From assembly GCA_039636795.1 (NCBI GenBank), contig CP143430.1, forward strand, positions 2,976,001-3,040,000: a DNA stretch of 64,000 bases, given 5' to 3'. Source of the DNA: Micrococcaceae bacterium Sec5.1. Lineage in GTDB: Bacteria > Actinomycetota > Actinomycetes > Actinomycetales > Micrococcaceae. The first letter of the stretch is position 1, and every line of letters begins with the position of its first letter. Below, piece by piece: positions 1 to 8,238 of this stretch. Position numbers and translations under genes: made by a program. Under the pieces are notes generated by a model. That model was not told the origin of the DNA. It saw only the letters and a list, made by a program, of their open reading frames with translations, and searched no databases.

Positions 1-767
1 ATAATAGGCTTGATTCGGCCCGCCATCGCGCCTATGAAACGGACGACGCCGGAAGGAACTGCGCGTACCCGGATCGGCTTCCCAGCACTGACTTCTATCA
101 GCTCTGCCAACTCAAGTACACTAACCGGCCGGTCCCAACCGATATCGATGCGCTCAGCGTCTCCTGCATCGGCGTCGACGGCGGCTGCCAGATATCCAGC
201 AAGATCTGACGTGTGGACGAACGTCAGAGGGACGGATGGCTTACCCAGCCACAACATTCGGCCTTTTTGGATCGGATTGCCGCCCATGCTCGCTACCTGG
301 TCGATGAATGCCCCTGGCCGCAGGGCGATGAACGGAACGCCGAGCTGTTCCAGCCTGTCCTCGGCGACTTTTTTGTGCCAGAAGTGCGGAACGTTGGGTG
401 TCTGGTCGCTGGTCAGGATGCTGGTCAGTACGAATCGCCGGATATTGGTCCGGCGCGCCGCTTCGGCAAGGTTGGAGTTGCCGACAATATCTATGTCCTG
501 CGCGTTTTTGCCACCGCGTGTGTATCCGGCTGCCGTGGTGATGACGGCATCTGTGCCATGCATGGCGGCGACCAGAGAGTCGACGTCGAGCATGTCACCA
601 CGAGCGATTTCGACCCCTTTGTTCTCAAGCCGGCTGGCGTCCGTAGTTGAGCGAACCAACGCGCGAACGCTTCTGCCGCGTTGGAGCAATTCATCCACAA
701 CTTTGCCACCGAGGGAGCCGGTGGCGCCAACGACGAGGACTGGGAGGTTTGAGGGAGAGGCGGTCAT
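1..767 (-). CDS. NmrA-like NAD(P)-binding atypical SDR, 3' end outside window
   Basis: The reverse strand encodes at least 255 residues and runs off the left edge. The N-terminus carries a Rossmann nucleotide-binding loop, VVGATGSLGGKVV (about residues 12-24). It is followed by an ALVRS strand end, GDMLD, and a later LRPGAF segment typical of NmrA-like / atypical (extended) short-chain dehydrogenases. These proteins act as NAD(P)H-dependent reductases or redox sensors in the cytosol. The ATG at 767 overlaps the TGA of the upstream MarR gene (ATGA), so the two are almost certainly translationally coupled. Together with the quinone-reductase-like gene further upstream they form a three-gene unit, which suggests an electrophile- or quinone-responsive function. 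The substrate is not identifiable. The C-terminus cannot be assessed. Confidence 0.85.
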   Translation of the reverse strand, partial: MTASPSNLPVLVVGATGSLGGKVVDELLQRGRSVRALVRSTTDASRLENKGVEIARGDMLDVDSLVAAMHGTDAVITTAAGYTRGGKNAQDIDIVGNSNLAEAARRTNIRRFVLTSILTSDQTPNVPHFWHKKVAEDRLEQLGVPFIALRPGAFIDQVASMGGNPIQKGRMLWLGKPSVPLTFVHTSDLAGYLAAAVDADAGDAERIDIGWDRPVSVLELAELIEVSAGKPIRVRAVPSGVVRFIGAMAGRIKPI

Positions 768-1252
768 AAAGTTTCACTTTCCGTCCCGTGCATTGCGGCA
801 CGGGCGTTAATTGCGCCAACGATGGCGTTGGCTGCGTTCAATATGGATTCCGCCTGCGCTGGTGACAGGTTTCGTGTAGTGGTCTCCTCCAGCGTTTTCC
901 ACATGGTCGCGATGGGTTCTCGCATGGCCTGGCCCTTGTCGGTGAGGTAGACCACCATCACACGACGGTCATGATCGGCCGGTTGACGGATGAGAAGACC
1001 GGCGTCCTGCATTCGACGCAGGGTCTTGGAAACCGTGGAATGGTCGAGCCCGACGCTGGCGAGGAGCTCGGACTGGGTCTGGCCGTCCCGGTCGAAGAGG
1101 TGCATGAGCACCAATTCCTGCCCGGGATGCAGATCGAGTTGGCGGAGGAGCCCTGCAGCGTATCCCCGGTGGGCTCGGGCAAGCTCGAAGACTGCGTAAC
1201 TCACAGGTCCTTCGTTAGCTGTAGTGGGGATGTGTGGTGTGGGAGATGCCAT
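764..1252 (-). CDS. MarR-family transcriptional regulator
   Basis: The 162-residue protein has the usual MarR length. A winged-helix core occupies about residues 35-110: recognition helix region GLDHSTVSKTLRRMQDAGL and wing RQPADHDRRVMVVYLTDKG, with the conserved DxRR. MarR proteins are dimeric repressors that release DNA when they bind phenolic ligands or are oxidised. It lies 47 bp behind a quinone-reductase-like gene and overlaps the following NmrA-like gene by 4 bp, so it is probably co-transcribed and autoregulated. Two palindromes upstream of the first gene (2234-2251, 2265-2282) are the likely operators. No cysteine-based redox switch is obvious, so ligand sensing is the simpler assumption. 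Confidence 0.92.
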   Translation of the reverse strand: MASPTPHIPTTANEGPVSYAVFELARAHRGYAAGLLRQLDLHPGQELVLMHLFDRDGQTQSELLASVGLDHSTVSKTLRRMQDAGLLIRQPADHDRRVMVVYLTDKGQAMREPIATMWKTLEETTTRNLSPAQAESILNAANAIVGAINARAAMHGTESETL

Positions 1253-1299
1253 GTAGTTCCTCAGTGGGATGAAGCGGGAGAGATTTCGGATTGGCGTGG

Positions 1300-2205
1300 T
1301 CAGTTCATGGTGAGCACAAGCTTGCCGCGGATGTGTCCGTTATCGCTGATTTCCTGCGCCGTTGCCGCGTGACTAAGAGGGTATCGATTGACGGTGGTGA
1401 CGATCTTTCCGGCCGCAACGTCCCGTGCCAGTGCCTCCAGGTGCTCGACCGAATGATCGCGTTGGCCCGTAGCGAAAGTGATCCCGAGCTGATGGGCCCT
1501 GAAATCGGCGAGAGTGACGATCCGTTCAGTGCCGCCGCGGAGGGTAATGGAGTCCTCCAGCGCTCCCTTTCCCGCGACATCGAACACAGCGTCGACGCCA
1601 TCGGGAGCAAGACGTTTCACCCGATCCACCAGCCCGTCACCGTACAGGGTCGAGGTTGCTCCGAGCGAGGTCACATAGTCTTGGTTGCCCGGACCAGCGG
1701 TTCCGATAACGCGCGCACCGCGGGCTATTGCGAGCTGGACCACGATGGTTCCGACCGCCCCTGCGGCTCCATGGACGAGCAAAGTTTCTCCGCGTGCGAC
1801 GCCGAGTAATGTCAAGACCCGCTCGGCTGCCTCGCCAGCTACGGGAAGCGCGACGGCGGCGTCCCAGCCAAGTCCGACTGGCTTGCGAGCGACGGTGGTA
1901 GCCAGAGCGTACTGCGCGTAGGCGCCTGTGTCTGACCATCCCACGACGTCGTCTCCCACGTTCACATCCTTCACGCCGACGCCGACTGCGTCCACCGTGC
2001 CGGCGACTTCAAACCCTGGAATGACGGGCAGTGGTGTCGGGAACGCAGCCTGCATCGAACCTGAGCGGATCTTCCCGTCCAGCGCATTAACTCCGGCGGC
2101 CCTGACGTGCACGCGTACTTGCCCGGGACCGGGCTGGGGGACCTCGACGTCCACCTCGCGGAGGACATCGCTTCCGCCGAACTCTTCAAACTGAATAGCC
2201 TTCAT
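1300..2205 (-). CDS. Zinc-independent MDR family NADPH:quinone reductase-like oxidoreductase
   Basis: The 301-residue protein belongs to the medium-chain dehydrogenase/reductase superfamily. The N-terminal GroES-like part reads FGGSDVLREVDVEVPQPGPGQV with a GSMQ-FP-LPVIPGFEVAGTV segment. The cofactor domain has LLVHGAAGAVGTIVVQLA (about residues 140-157), the AxxGxxG loop of quinone-reductase (QOR/zeta-crystallin) members. The catalytic zinc cysteine ligands of alcohol dehydrogenases are absent, as usual for this branch. Predicted role: NADPH-dependent reduction of quinones or alpha,beta-unsaturated carbonyls in the cytosol. It is first in an operon with marR and an NmrA-like gene, and two MarR-type palindromes lie 29-77 bp upstream of its ATG. 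The exact substrate is unknown. Confidence 0.9.
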   Translation of the reverse strand: MKAIQFEEFGGSDVLREVDVEVPQPGPGQVRVHVRAAGVNALDGKIRSGSMQAAFPTPLPVIPGFEVAGTVDAVGVGVKDVNVGDDVVGWSDTGAYAQYALATTVARKPVGLGWDAAVALPVAGEAAERVLTLLGVARGETLLVHGAAGAVGTIVVQLAIARGARVIGTAGPGNQDYVTSLGATSTLYGDGLVDRVKRLAPDGVDAVFDVAGKGALEDSITLRGGTERIVTLADFRAHQLGITFATGQRDHSVEHLEALARDVAAGKIVTTVNRYPLSHAATAQEISDNGHIRGKLVLTMN

Positions 2206-2233
2206 GGTCTCTTCTCCAGATCCATCGGTAGAT

Positions 2234-2282
2234 TATGTGGTTAGCCACATACTTTACATCAAACTATGTGGCTAGCCAAGTA
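2234..2282. promoter_or_regulatory. Two tandem MarR-type palindromic operators
   Basis: Site 1 (2234-2251) is TATGTGGTTAGCCACATA, with perfect 7-nt arms around TTAG. Site 2 (2265-2282) is TATGTGGCTAGCCAAGTA, the same motif with two mismatched arm positions. Their starts are 31 bp (about three helical turns) apart, directly in front of the first gene of the quinone-reductase/marR/nmrA-like operon. The size and symmetry suit a MarR dimer. Repression by the operon's own MarR is an inference. Confidence 0.7.
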
Positions 2283-2315
2283 TTCGAGAGACCAGGCTGA
2301 CTATTTCTTAAAAGA

Positions 2316-2347
2316 TTGAGACCGGCGCCAATAGGCGCCGGTCTCAA
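2316..2347 (-). terminator. Rho-independent terminator after aldehyde dehydrogenase gene
   Basis: A perfect 14-nt inverted repeat (2316-2329 with 2334-2347, loop AATA) is rich in G and C at its base. On the minus strand it is followed by a short T-rich stretch (TCTTTT). It sits 30 bp beyond the stop of the minus-strand aldehyde dehydrogenase gene and separates it from the marR operon promoter. Confidence 0.85.
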
Positions 2348-2376
2348 CGGGGTATATAGACAGGAGCGGGCTCGCG

Positions 2377-3864
2377 CTAAGCGGTGGCGCGTCGCGCCAC
2401 GTTGTAGAAGCGGATGTTCTCGTACTCTTCGAGGCCCTCGGCGCTTCCTTCGCGTCCGAGACCTGATTGCTTGACGCCTCCGAAGGGGGCGCCTGCGTTG
2501 GATGGGACGCCTTGGTTGATGCCGACGATCCCTGTCTGGAGACTGTCGGCGACATTAAGGGCGCGGTCCAGGTTCTCGGTGAAGACGTAGCCGGCGAGTC
2601 CGAATTCTGTGGCGTTGGCGCGGTCGATTACTTCGGCCTCGGAGCTGAAGCGCTGTATCGCTGCGATGGGTCCGAAAATCTCGGACTGGGCGACGTCGGA
2701 ATCTTCCGTAACGCCGTCCAGGACGGTCGGGGCGAAGAAGTTGCCTACGGAATCGTATCCGTGGCCGCCGGTGAGCAGTGTGGCGCCCAGGGCAACGGCG
2801 TTCTCGGTGTAGGCCTGCATTTGAGCGACTGCACGGTCATCGATGAGTGCGCCGAGTCCCGTCTGCTGTCCGAGACCGCTTCCCACACTGACCTGGCCGA
2901 AGCGTTCGGTGAGCGCTGCTACAAAGTCATCCGCTATTCCGTCCTGCACGTAGATTCGGTTGGCTCCAATGCAGGACTGGCCGCCGTTGCGGAGTTTTGC
3001 GGCAAACGTTCCATCCACTGCCCGCTGCAGATCGGCGTCGCTGAAGACGATGAGCGGAGCGTTGCCGCCAAGCTCCATTGAGCTTCGGAGAACATTCTGG
3101 GAGGCGAGCTTCAGGAGCTGACGGCCCACCGGCGTCGATCCCGTGAAGGATACCTTCCTGACTCTGGGATCGAGCAGGACGGCTTCGCTGAACGCGCCTG
3201 ATTTTGAGGTCGTGATGACCTGGATCAGTTCTTCAGGAACCCCCGCTTCGATGGCGAGTTGAACAGCAAAGTACGTCGTGAGTGGAGTGAGGGTCGCAGG
3301 CTTGATGACTACGGGGCATCCTGCAGCCAGGGCGGGTGCCATTTTTCGGGTTGCCATCGCTAACGGGAAATTCCACGGCGTGATCAGTACCGCCAGGCCG
3401 ACGGGGGATCGGCGTGTCAGGAGGCTCGCACCACCATCCGGCGTTTCGCGGAAGTTTCCTGCGGGACGCACAGCTTCCTCGGCGTACCAGCGAACGAAGT
3501 CGGTGCCGTATTTGACCTCGCCGCGTGCCTCTGCCAGCGGCTTGCCCATTTCGCGCGAAATCAGGTGAGCGAGATCCTCAGTGTGGGCCACGAGCTTGTC
3601 GTACCAGGCGTGCAGGACGTTGGCGCGCTGGCGCAGGGTGCTCTTGGACCACACCGCTCCAGCGTTGTCGGCCTTCGCAACAGCTTCCAGGGCGGCCTCG
3701 ACATCGGCGTCGGGGACATGAGCTATGGTCTCACCTGTCGCAGGATCGTGGACTGCGATGCCCGAGCTGGGAAGGCTGATGGATTGAATGACGGCATGCG
3801 CGTGTTGGAGGCTTACGGGGTCTGCCGCGATCAGGGGAGTAGTGACGTCGGATATGAGGCTCAT
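2377..3864 (-). CDS. NAD(P)-dependent aldehyde dehydrogenase, succinate-semialdehyde dehydrogenase-like
   Basis: An aldehyde dehydrogenase of about 495 residues. Visible motifs are the cofactor-site VLITPWNFPLAM and KPATLTPLT, the active-site Glu motif MELGGNAPLIVF, the catalytic Cys in GGQSCIGANRIYV, and the late EIFGP-A and PFGGVKQSGLGREG segments. This pattern is closest to the GabD-like (SSADH) branch, which oxidises C4 semialdehydes to acids. The ATG at 3864 is preferred over the in-frame ATG at 3900 because it begins the family-like MSLISDV segment behind a GAGAG ribosome site. The gene lies 97 bp behind a lysR gene, with a T-N11-A palindrome between them that may be the LysR target. 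It ends in a clear terminator. The physiological aldehyde is not determined. Confidence 0.9.
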   Translation of the reverse strand: MSLISDVTTPLIAADPVSLQHAHAVIQSISLPSSGIAVHDPATGETIAHVPDADVEAALEAVAKADNAGAVWSKSTLRQRANVLHAWYDKLVAHTEDLAHLISREMGKPLAEARGEVKYGTDFVRWYAEEAVRPAGNFRETPDGGASLLTRRSPVGLAVLITPWNFPLAMATRKMAPALAAGCPVVIKPATLTPLTTYFAVQLAIEAGVPEELIQVITTSKSGAFSEAVLLDPRVRKVSFTGSTPVGRQLLKLASQNVLRSSMELGGNAPLIVFSDADLQRAVDGTFAAKLRNGGQSCIGANRIYVQDGIADDFVAALTERFGQVSVGSGLGQQTGLGALIDDRAVAQMQAYTENAVALGATLLTGGHGYDSVGNFFAPTVLDGVTEDSDVAQSEIFGPIAAIQRFSSEAEVIDRANATEFGLAGYVFTENLDRALNVADSLQTGIVGINQGVPSNAGAPFGGVKQSGLGREGSAEGLEEYENIRFYNVARRATA

Positions 3865-3948
3865 CGGTTCTCTCTTTAGTAGTGGCCTGCCTGAAGCCAA
3901 TGTATCTACGACGAAAAGTAAATAAAAGCGAACCTTTTTGACGCGTAT

Positions 3949-3967
3949 ATGTAAGCGCTCCTTACAT
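3949..3967. promoter_or_regulatory. LysR-type T-N11-A palindrome
   Basis: ATGTAAG and CTTACAT form perfect 7-nt arms around five bases. The inner part fits the LysR consensus T-N11-A (T at 3952, A at 3964). It overlaps the lysR stop codon and lies 85 bp upstream of the aldehyde dehydrogenase start, where an activator site would be expected. Alternatively it is a weak hairpin ending the lysR transcript, but no T-run follows. Confidence 0.45.
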
Positions 3968-4855
3968 GTCGGTGGCGTGCAGCACTTGGGTTATCGCTTC
4001 CCTGACGGCGACAAGGGAAGCGCCGCGCTCCGAGCCTGACCGAACGAGGAACTGGATGCTGCGCTGTTGGTCGGCCGGCAACCAGGAACTAGGTGAAATG
4101 AGACTGCCTGCTTCGCGCACCACCATGTCAGGCAGGAAGGCCGCGGCGAGGCCTTGTTCAACCATGCGGAGGTGGAAAAGGAGATCCGAAGACACGTAGG
4201 CAATCGCGGGTTCAATGCCTAGTTCACGGCAGACACGCATTGCCCATTGTGACGAGGCCGTATGCGGCGGCTCTGCTGCCCAACGTAGCTCCTTTAGATC
4301 GTCAAAGTCGGCGAACTCCAGGCCATGGGGGAGGTAGCCGCGGATTGGGTCCTGACCGATCACGGTGGTGTGCACTCCTCCGGGTGGCGCCGCTGCGGTT
4401 CCAGGAAACGCATCGCTGACCACGGCATCGACCTGCCGCGAGATCAACTGGACGACTGCCTGCTCGGGATCCTCGCGTCGCAACCTGACGTCGAGTCCGG
4501 GATAATTTCGGGCCAGCTCGGCCAGCGCAAAAGGCATCACGCTTCGGCTGATGGTGCTGAATGCCGCTATGGTCACAATCCCCTGGGGCCGTTCATGGGA
4601 GGTCGCAAGATCAGCCTCAGCGCGCTCCATCGCGGCCAGTATTGCCTCCGTATTTCGCACGAGTTCCTCGCCTGCTGGAGTGAGCCGGACATTGCGCCCC
4701 ACCCGCTCAAGAAGGACGACACCTGTTTCCTTCTCCAACAAGCTGAGCTGCTGCGAGATGGCGGAGTGGCTGTAGGAAAGTTCGCGGGCGGCGGCACTCA
4801 TGCTGCCGTGCAGCTTGACTTCCCTGAGAAGGGTGAGGCGATGGAGGTCGAGCAT
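3962..4855 (-). CDS. LysR-family transcriptional regulator
   Basis: A 297-residue protein. The N-terminal winged helix reads MLDLHRLTLLREVKLHGSM, then SAAARELSYSHSAISQQLSLLEKETG and LLERVGRNVRLTPAGEEL, the classic LTTR signature. A periplasmic-binding-protein-like effector domain follows from about residue 90 to the end. An upstream in-frame extension to 4957 is rejected because LTTRs begin immediately before the helix-turn-helix. The gene is divergent from an aspartate/glutamate-type racemase gene and precedes an aldehyde dehydrogenase gene on the same strand. Either could be its target; the palindrome at 3949-3967 points to the dehydrogenase. Effector unknown. Confidence 0.93.
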   Translation of the reverse strand: MLDLHRLTLLREVKLHGSMSAAARELSYSHSAISQQLSLLEKETGVVLLERVGRNVRLTPAGEELVRNTEAILAAMERAEADLATSHERPQGIVTIAAFSTISRSVMPFALAELARNYPGLDVRLRREDPEQAVVQLISRQVDAVVSDAFPGTAAAPPGGVHTTVIGQDPIRGYLPHGLEFADFDDLKELRWAAEPPHTASSQWAMRVCRELGIEPAIAYVSSDLLFHLRMVEQGLAAAFLPDMVVREAGSLISPSSWLPADQQRSIQFLVRSGSERGASLVAVREAITQVLHATDM

Positions 4856-5006
4856 GCTGGCACCTGTCTGATTGCTGTCGGTTGAGTTCAACGGCGCGCG
4901 ATCCAGCGGTGTGACTGGGTGTGCTCCCCTCCAATCAAACCAGCTGGGGACTCCCATGGATTCTATCCAGAACCATTACTTACTAGCCCACTCTTTACGC
5001 AATACG

Positions 5007-5019
5007 CAGTGTGCAATAT
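5007..5019. promoter_or_regulatory. Candidate GntR site upstream of racemase
   Basis: The motif CAGTGTGCAATAT lies 42 bp upstream of the racemase ATG. Twelve of its 13 bases recur at 5835-5847, beside the start of the adjacent gntR gene. Recurrence at both gene starts suggests the binding site of that regulator; this is an inference from two copies only. Confidence 0.4.
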
Positions 5020-5060
5020 ATTGGAGCTATGCAGCCCTTTCTATCCGGGACAAGGTTCCA

Positions 5061-5825
5061 ATGAATCCGCGTTTGACAGTTGTTGATAAGCCCTTGCCGG
5101 CAACGATGAGGCCAGCGGGCTCCGCCCGCCTCGTTGTTGGGATTCTGGGTGGGATGGGGCCAGCGGCTACGGCGGACTTTTATCTGAAGCTGGTCAGAGC
5201 AACCCCGGCCACCAGGGATCAGGAACACCTCCGGGTGCTGATCTGGTCCGATCCCACCATCCCGGATCGTACAGCCGCCCTTCTGACAAATGGTCTCGAT
5301 CCGACTCCTGCGCTTATCGCCGGGGCGAGGCTCCTACAGGACTCAGGTGCATCCATGTTGGCGGTGCCCTGCAATACTGCCCACGCCTTTTTGTCCGAGG
5401 TTCAGCGCGCCGTCGACATTCCGATCGTCCACATGATCGGTGAGACGGCCCTCCGGGTCCAGGGCCTGAGACCTCGCATTGAAAAGGTGGGACTGCTTTC
5501 TACCAGCGGAACGCAAAAGGCAGGGCTCTACCAGTCGTGGCTCGAACGGCGGGGGATTGCTGTCATATCCCCCACGGACGACGCCCAGGAGGAGTTGGTG
5601 ATGAACCCCATTCTGGCCATCAAAGCGGGCAAGGCCGGAAACGATGTCCGGCCACAGTTAATCCGTGCCGCGCAGGGGCTCATCAAGGCCGGGGCGCAAG
5701 CCATCATTGGTGGTTGCACTGAAGTTCCAGTGGGACTTTCGGCCGAGGACATCCCCGTTCCCTTCATAGATCCGGCAGAAATTCTTGCCGTCGCAGTGGT
5801 GAAGCGCATGCTCGTCAAGAGATGA
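5061..5825 (+). CDS. Aspartate/glutamate racemase family protein
   Basis: A 254-residue protein with LVVGILGGMGPAATADFYLKL at the N-terminus and the two cysteine motifs of PLP-independent Asp/Glu racemases: VPCNTAHAF (about residue 105) and GGCTEVPVGL (about residue 220). The cysteines act as the paired acid/base that invert or isomerise acidic amino acids, or related hydantoin or maleate-type substrates. The ATG at 5061 has an AAGG ribosome site (AAGGTTCC) and fits family length. The ORF remains open upstream to 4872, but that part has no family similarity. Its TGA overlaps the ATG of the following gntR gene (ATGA), so the regulator is translated from the same message. The exact amino acid substrate is not visible. 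Confidence 0.9.
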   Translation: MNPRLTVVDKPLPATMRPAGSARLVVGILGGMGPAATADFYLKLVRATPATRDQEHLRVLIWSDPTIPDRTAALLTNGLDPTPALIAGARLLQDSGASMLAVPCNTAHAFLSEVQRAVDIPIVHMIGETALRVQGLRPRIEKVGLLSTSGTQKAGLYQSWLERRGIAVISPTDDAQEELVMNPILAIKAGKAGNDVRPQLIRAAQGLIKAGAQAIIGGCTEVPVGLSAEDIPVPFIDPAEILAVAVVKRMLVKR

Positions 5826-6526
5826 CGCGGAGTACAGTATGCAATATGCCACTAGTTCGCGTGACAACTGTTGAACGACCAAAAATGAGCGACGCCGCCT
5901 ACGACCGCCTGCGCGACGCGATCGTCAGAGGCGAACTCGCTCCCGGTGAAAAAATCAAGGATGCGGACCTCGCCGAGATGCTCGGTCTGAGCAGGACACC
6001 TGTACGGGAAGCCATTACCCGCCTCGTGGACAGTGGACTCGTGGAATCGAAGCCCGGCGTTTACACGCGCATCTCAACTCTCAACCATGACGACGTTGCT
6101 GCGAATCTGGCAGTATTGAAGGCCCTGGACTCGCTGGCCATGGCTTCAGCAGTCCCGCACCTCACCGAGCGGGACCTGCAAAACATGCGTCAGGCCAACA
6201 AGACCTTCGCCAGTGCAGTAAAAAAGCAGGACGTCTCCAAGGCGTTGGCCGCAGATGACTCTTTCCACGGCGTCGTAATCCAGGCAGCCGGCAATCCCGT
6301 CATTGAACGGATCATCGACCAACTCCACCCTCAACTCCACCGCATCCTCTACAGGAAGTTTTCGGGCCTGCTCGGGGGAGAGGACACCGTCAAGCACCAC
6401 GACGAGCTGATCAGGGCCTGCGAATTTGGCGACGCCCAGGCCGCGGCTGCCATGTCCGGTGAACATTGGTCGCGGCTCGGCGACCTGATCAGCGGACTAT
6501 TCGACTCCAAAGAGCTTTCCGAATAG
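5822..6526 (+). CDS. GntR-family regulator with FCD effector domain
   Basis: A protein of up to 234 residues. The winged helix covers about residues 20-90: AAYDRLRDAIVRGELAPGE, then DLAEMLGLSRTPVREAITRL. An all-helical FCD-type ligand domain follows, with the metal-site pattern including DDSFHGVVIQAAGN and KHHDELIRACEFGDAQAA. The ATG at 5822 overlaps the racemase stop; later in-frame ATGs at 5846 and 5885 are possible starts and the ribosome sites do not decide between them. FCD regulators sense small organic acids or amino acids, so regulation of the racemase by its substrate is plausible. The motif CAGTATGCAATAT at 5835-5847 overlaps its own start region. Confidence 0.92.
   Translation: MTRSTVCNMPLVRVTTVERPKMSDAAYDRLRDAIVRGELAPGEKIKDADLAEMLGLSRTPVREAITRLVDSGLVESKPGVYTRISTLNHDDVAANLAVLKALDSLAMASAVPHLTERDLQNMRQANKTFASAVKKQDVSKALAADDSFHGVVIQAAGNPVIERIIDQLHPQLHRILYRKFSGLLGGEDTVKHHDELIRACEFGDAQAAAAMSGEHWSRLGDLISGLFDSKELSE
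5835..5847. promoter_or_regulatory. Second copy of CAGTnTGCAATAT motif
   Basis: CAGTATGCAATAT, differing at one base from the copy at 5007-5019. It lies inside the 5' end of the gntR reading frame if the ATG at 5822 is used, or just upstream if a later start is used. This would suit autoregulation. Confidence 0.35.
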
Positions 6527-6547
6527 TCAGATAAGCGTCCCCTGCCC

Positions 6548-6575
6548 CGCGGAACCGGCCGCATCCGGTTCCGCG
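6548..6575. terminator. Bidirectional hairpin between convergent genes
   Basis: CGCGGAACCGG and CCGGTTCCGCG form perfect 11-nt arms around six bases. It sits in the 57-bp gap between the gntR gene on plus and the glycosidase gene on minus. No long T-run is present, so efficiency is uncertain. Confidence 0.65.
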
Positions 6576-6583
6576 CCTGGGAA

Positions 6584-8218
6584 CTACTGAGACATCCGAG
6601 GATACGGGTAGATGCGGCAGATCGAGATGCCGGAGTGCGCGTGGCCCATCGGAATCGGGAAGACCGCAGTGGACATTGGTTCGTTGTGTGGATGGATCCA
6701 CGTAGTGCCGCCTGCTGTCTCATCCCCGTTGAGTAAACGTCCGGATCGGGCATCAGCCACCCCGGATATTTCCTGCACGGATTCCATGCCGATGTTCGAT
6801 TCTCCGTCGATCGCGGTGAAAGCTATTTTGAATCCGCGGCCGATCGCCGCGAACTCATTGGATCCCAGCTGGCGGATGATCCCGTAAGCGCATGTGCCGA
6901 TAGGGTCGGTTCCGATGGCAGTCATCCGCGTTACAGTCATTCGAACAGTCGAAAAGACGAGGTCGATCTGCGGCTGCTGATCAGTGAGGAAGAACCCGCG
7001 CTGTTGGCCAGCGGAGAACGCGGTGTCGCTAAGTAGATGATCGGCGCGGGCGAGGAGATCGTAGGCGTCAGCAAGTGCTTGGAGATCCTCGGCGCTGCCG
7101 GAATCAACGCCGAATGGTGATACGCCGAGGGCGCCGAATTCTCCGATGGCTTCAAAGATATGCCCGACTCCAGTAATGTCGCGCCGCATTTCCGGGATGA
7201 ACAGTCCCTTGGATGCGGCAACGTAGTTGCCGAAGATTGTCCTGCTGTCTCCGAAATAGAAATCGGGCGCCAGCAGATCGATGGAGGGCGCGCACGCCTG
7301 CCAGATATCGGCGACGTGGGGGAGCGGCCCACCACTTGGATAGATGCCTGGCCGCTGGCCTCCAGCAACAGCGAAACCCGGAAGGTCGACGTCGATATCG
7401 CTGTCCAGCCACGTGTTCACAAATAGGGGAAGTGCCGAGTGCTGCCGGCCGGCATGTGCGACACGTTCGATGTGGGTTGCGATCCCGTACGCCATGAAGG
7501 CCTCGTCAGAGCGGTCGGGAGAGGGAAGTACTTCCGGCCACACGGTGATATTGGCGCCCAGTGCTTCTCGTGGCCGGTTTGCCAGGGCATCAACCACAGG
7601 CTGCGGCACTGGTTTGGTGAATGCAGCATTGGCTGGATGGGAATGATCCCGCGGAGCTCCAAGAAGGCCGACCTCGTTCTCCACCTGCACCATGAGGACG
7701 GTTCTCTGCTCGCCGTCGATCATCTCGACGTGCCGCATCAGAGCGGCAAACGCCGTGGCATCCAATGGCTCCTCTGTGAAGGGAGAAAGGGTGTCAGTGA
7801 GACGCCCATCCTCCAGAACGCATCGCGTAAAGCGCGTCCAGTCCCTCTTTACCCAGGCAGGAGCATAGGTGGAGGCCCCATTCTTCCAAGCCCCGAACCA
7901 GAGGATGATCAAACGCAATCCAACACCGCGGGCCGACTCAATCAAGTGTGTAACGTGGGCCAGTTCAAAGGTGCCTTCAGTGGGCTCGACGGTCTCCCAC
8001 GACACCGGTGCCAGGACTGTATTCGCGCCAACCGTGAGGGCTGACTCCAGTCCATTCCGGAACGCTTCAGGGGACGAACTGGACGAGTTATGCAGTTCGA
8101 CGCCTCGGACCAGAAAGGGCGAGCCATCGACGATGAGTCGTGCCCGTCCAGTTGATCTTTCGAGCGTGGGAACATGCGTCGAATTCAACTTCATTTCGAG
8201 AAGTACTTCGGTTGACAC
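6584..8218 (-). CDS. GH35/GH42-like beta-galactosidase with DUF5597-type C-terminus
   Basis: About 544 residues. A TIM-barrel glycosidase begins with GRARLIVDGSPFLVRGVELHNSS and SWETVEPTEGTFE, a layout shared with GH35/GH42 galactosidases of the DUF5597 type. The likely acid/base Glu is in MVQVENEVGLL (about residue 180) and the nucleophile in GLFIPEMRRDITG (about residue 330). There is no signal peptide, so it should act in the cytosol on imported oligosaccharides. Start choice: GTG at 8218 sits 8 nt behind GGAGG; the ATG at 8233 is in frame but lacks a ribosome site. It is divergent from an MFS sugar-type transporter, and two operator-like repeats (8239-8316) lie between them. Substrate (beta-galactoside) is inferred from family. 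Confidence 0.82.
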   Translation of the reverse strand: MSTEVLLEMKLNSTHVPTLERSTGRARLIVDGSPFLVRGVELHNSSSSSPEAFRNGLESALTVGANTVLAPVSWETVEPTEGTFELAHVTHLIESARGVGLRLIILWFGAWKNGASTYAPAWVKRDWTRFTRCVLEDGRLTDTLSPFTEEPLDATAFAALMRHVEMIDGEQRTVLMVQVENEVGLLGAPRDHSHPANAAFTKPVPQPVVDALANRPREALGANITVWPEVLPSPDRSDEAFMAYGIATHIERVAHAGRQHSALPLFVNTWLDSDIDVDLPGFAVAGGQRPGIYPSGGPLPHVADIWQACAPSIDLLAPDFYFGDSRTIFGNYVAASKGLFIPEMRRDITGVGHIFEAIGEFGALGVSPFGVDSGSAEDLQALADAYDLLARADHLLSDTAFSAGQQRGFFLTDQQPQIDLVFSTVRMTVTRMTAIGTDPIGTCAYGIIRQLGSNEFAAIGRGFKIAFTAIDGESNIGMESVQEISGVADARSGRLLNGDETAGGTTWIHPHNEPMSTAVFPIPMGHAHSGISICRIYPYPRMSQ

Positions 8219-8238
8219 GATTTGGACCTCCATTGGTT

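Noticed and set aside
10..810. 266-codon plus-strand frame at the left edge
   Set aside because: It is antisense to a clear Rossmann-fold reductase on the minus strand (VVGATGSLGGKVV) that is coupled to marR; the plus-strand translation has no recognisable motif.
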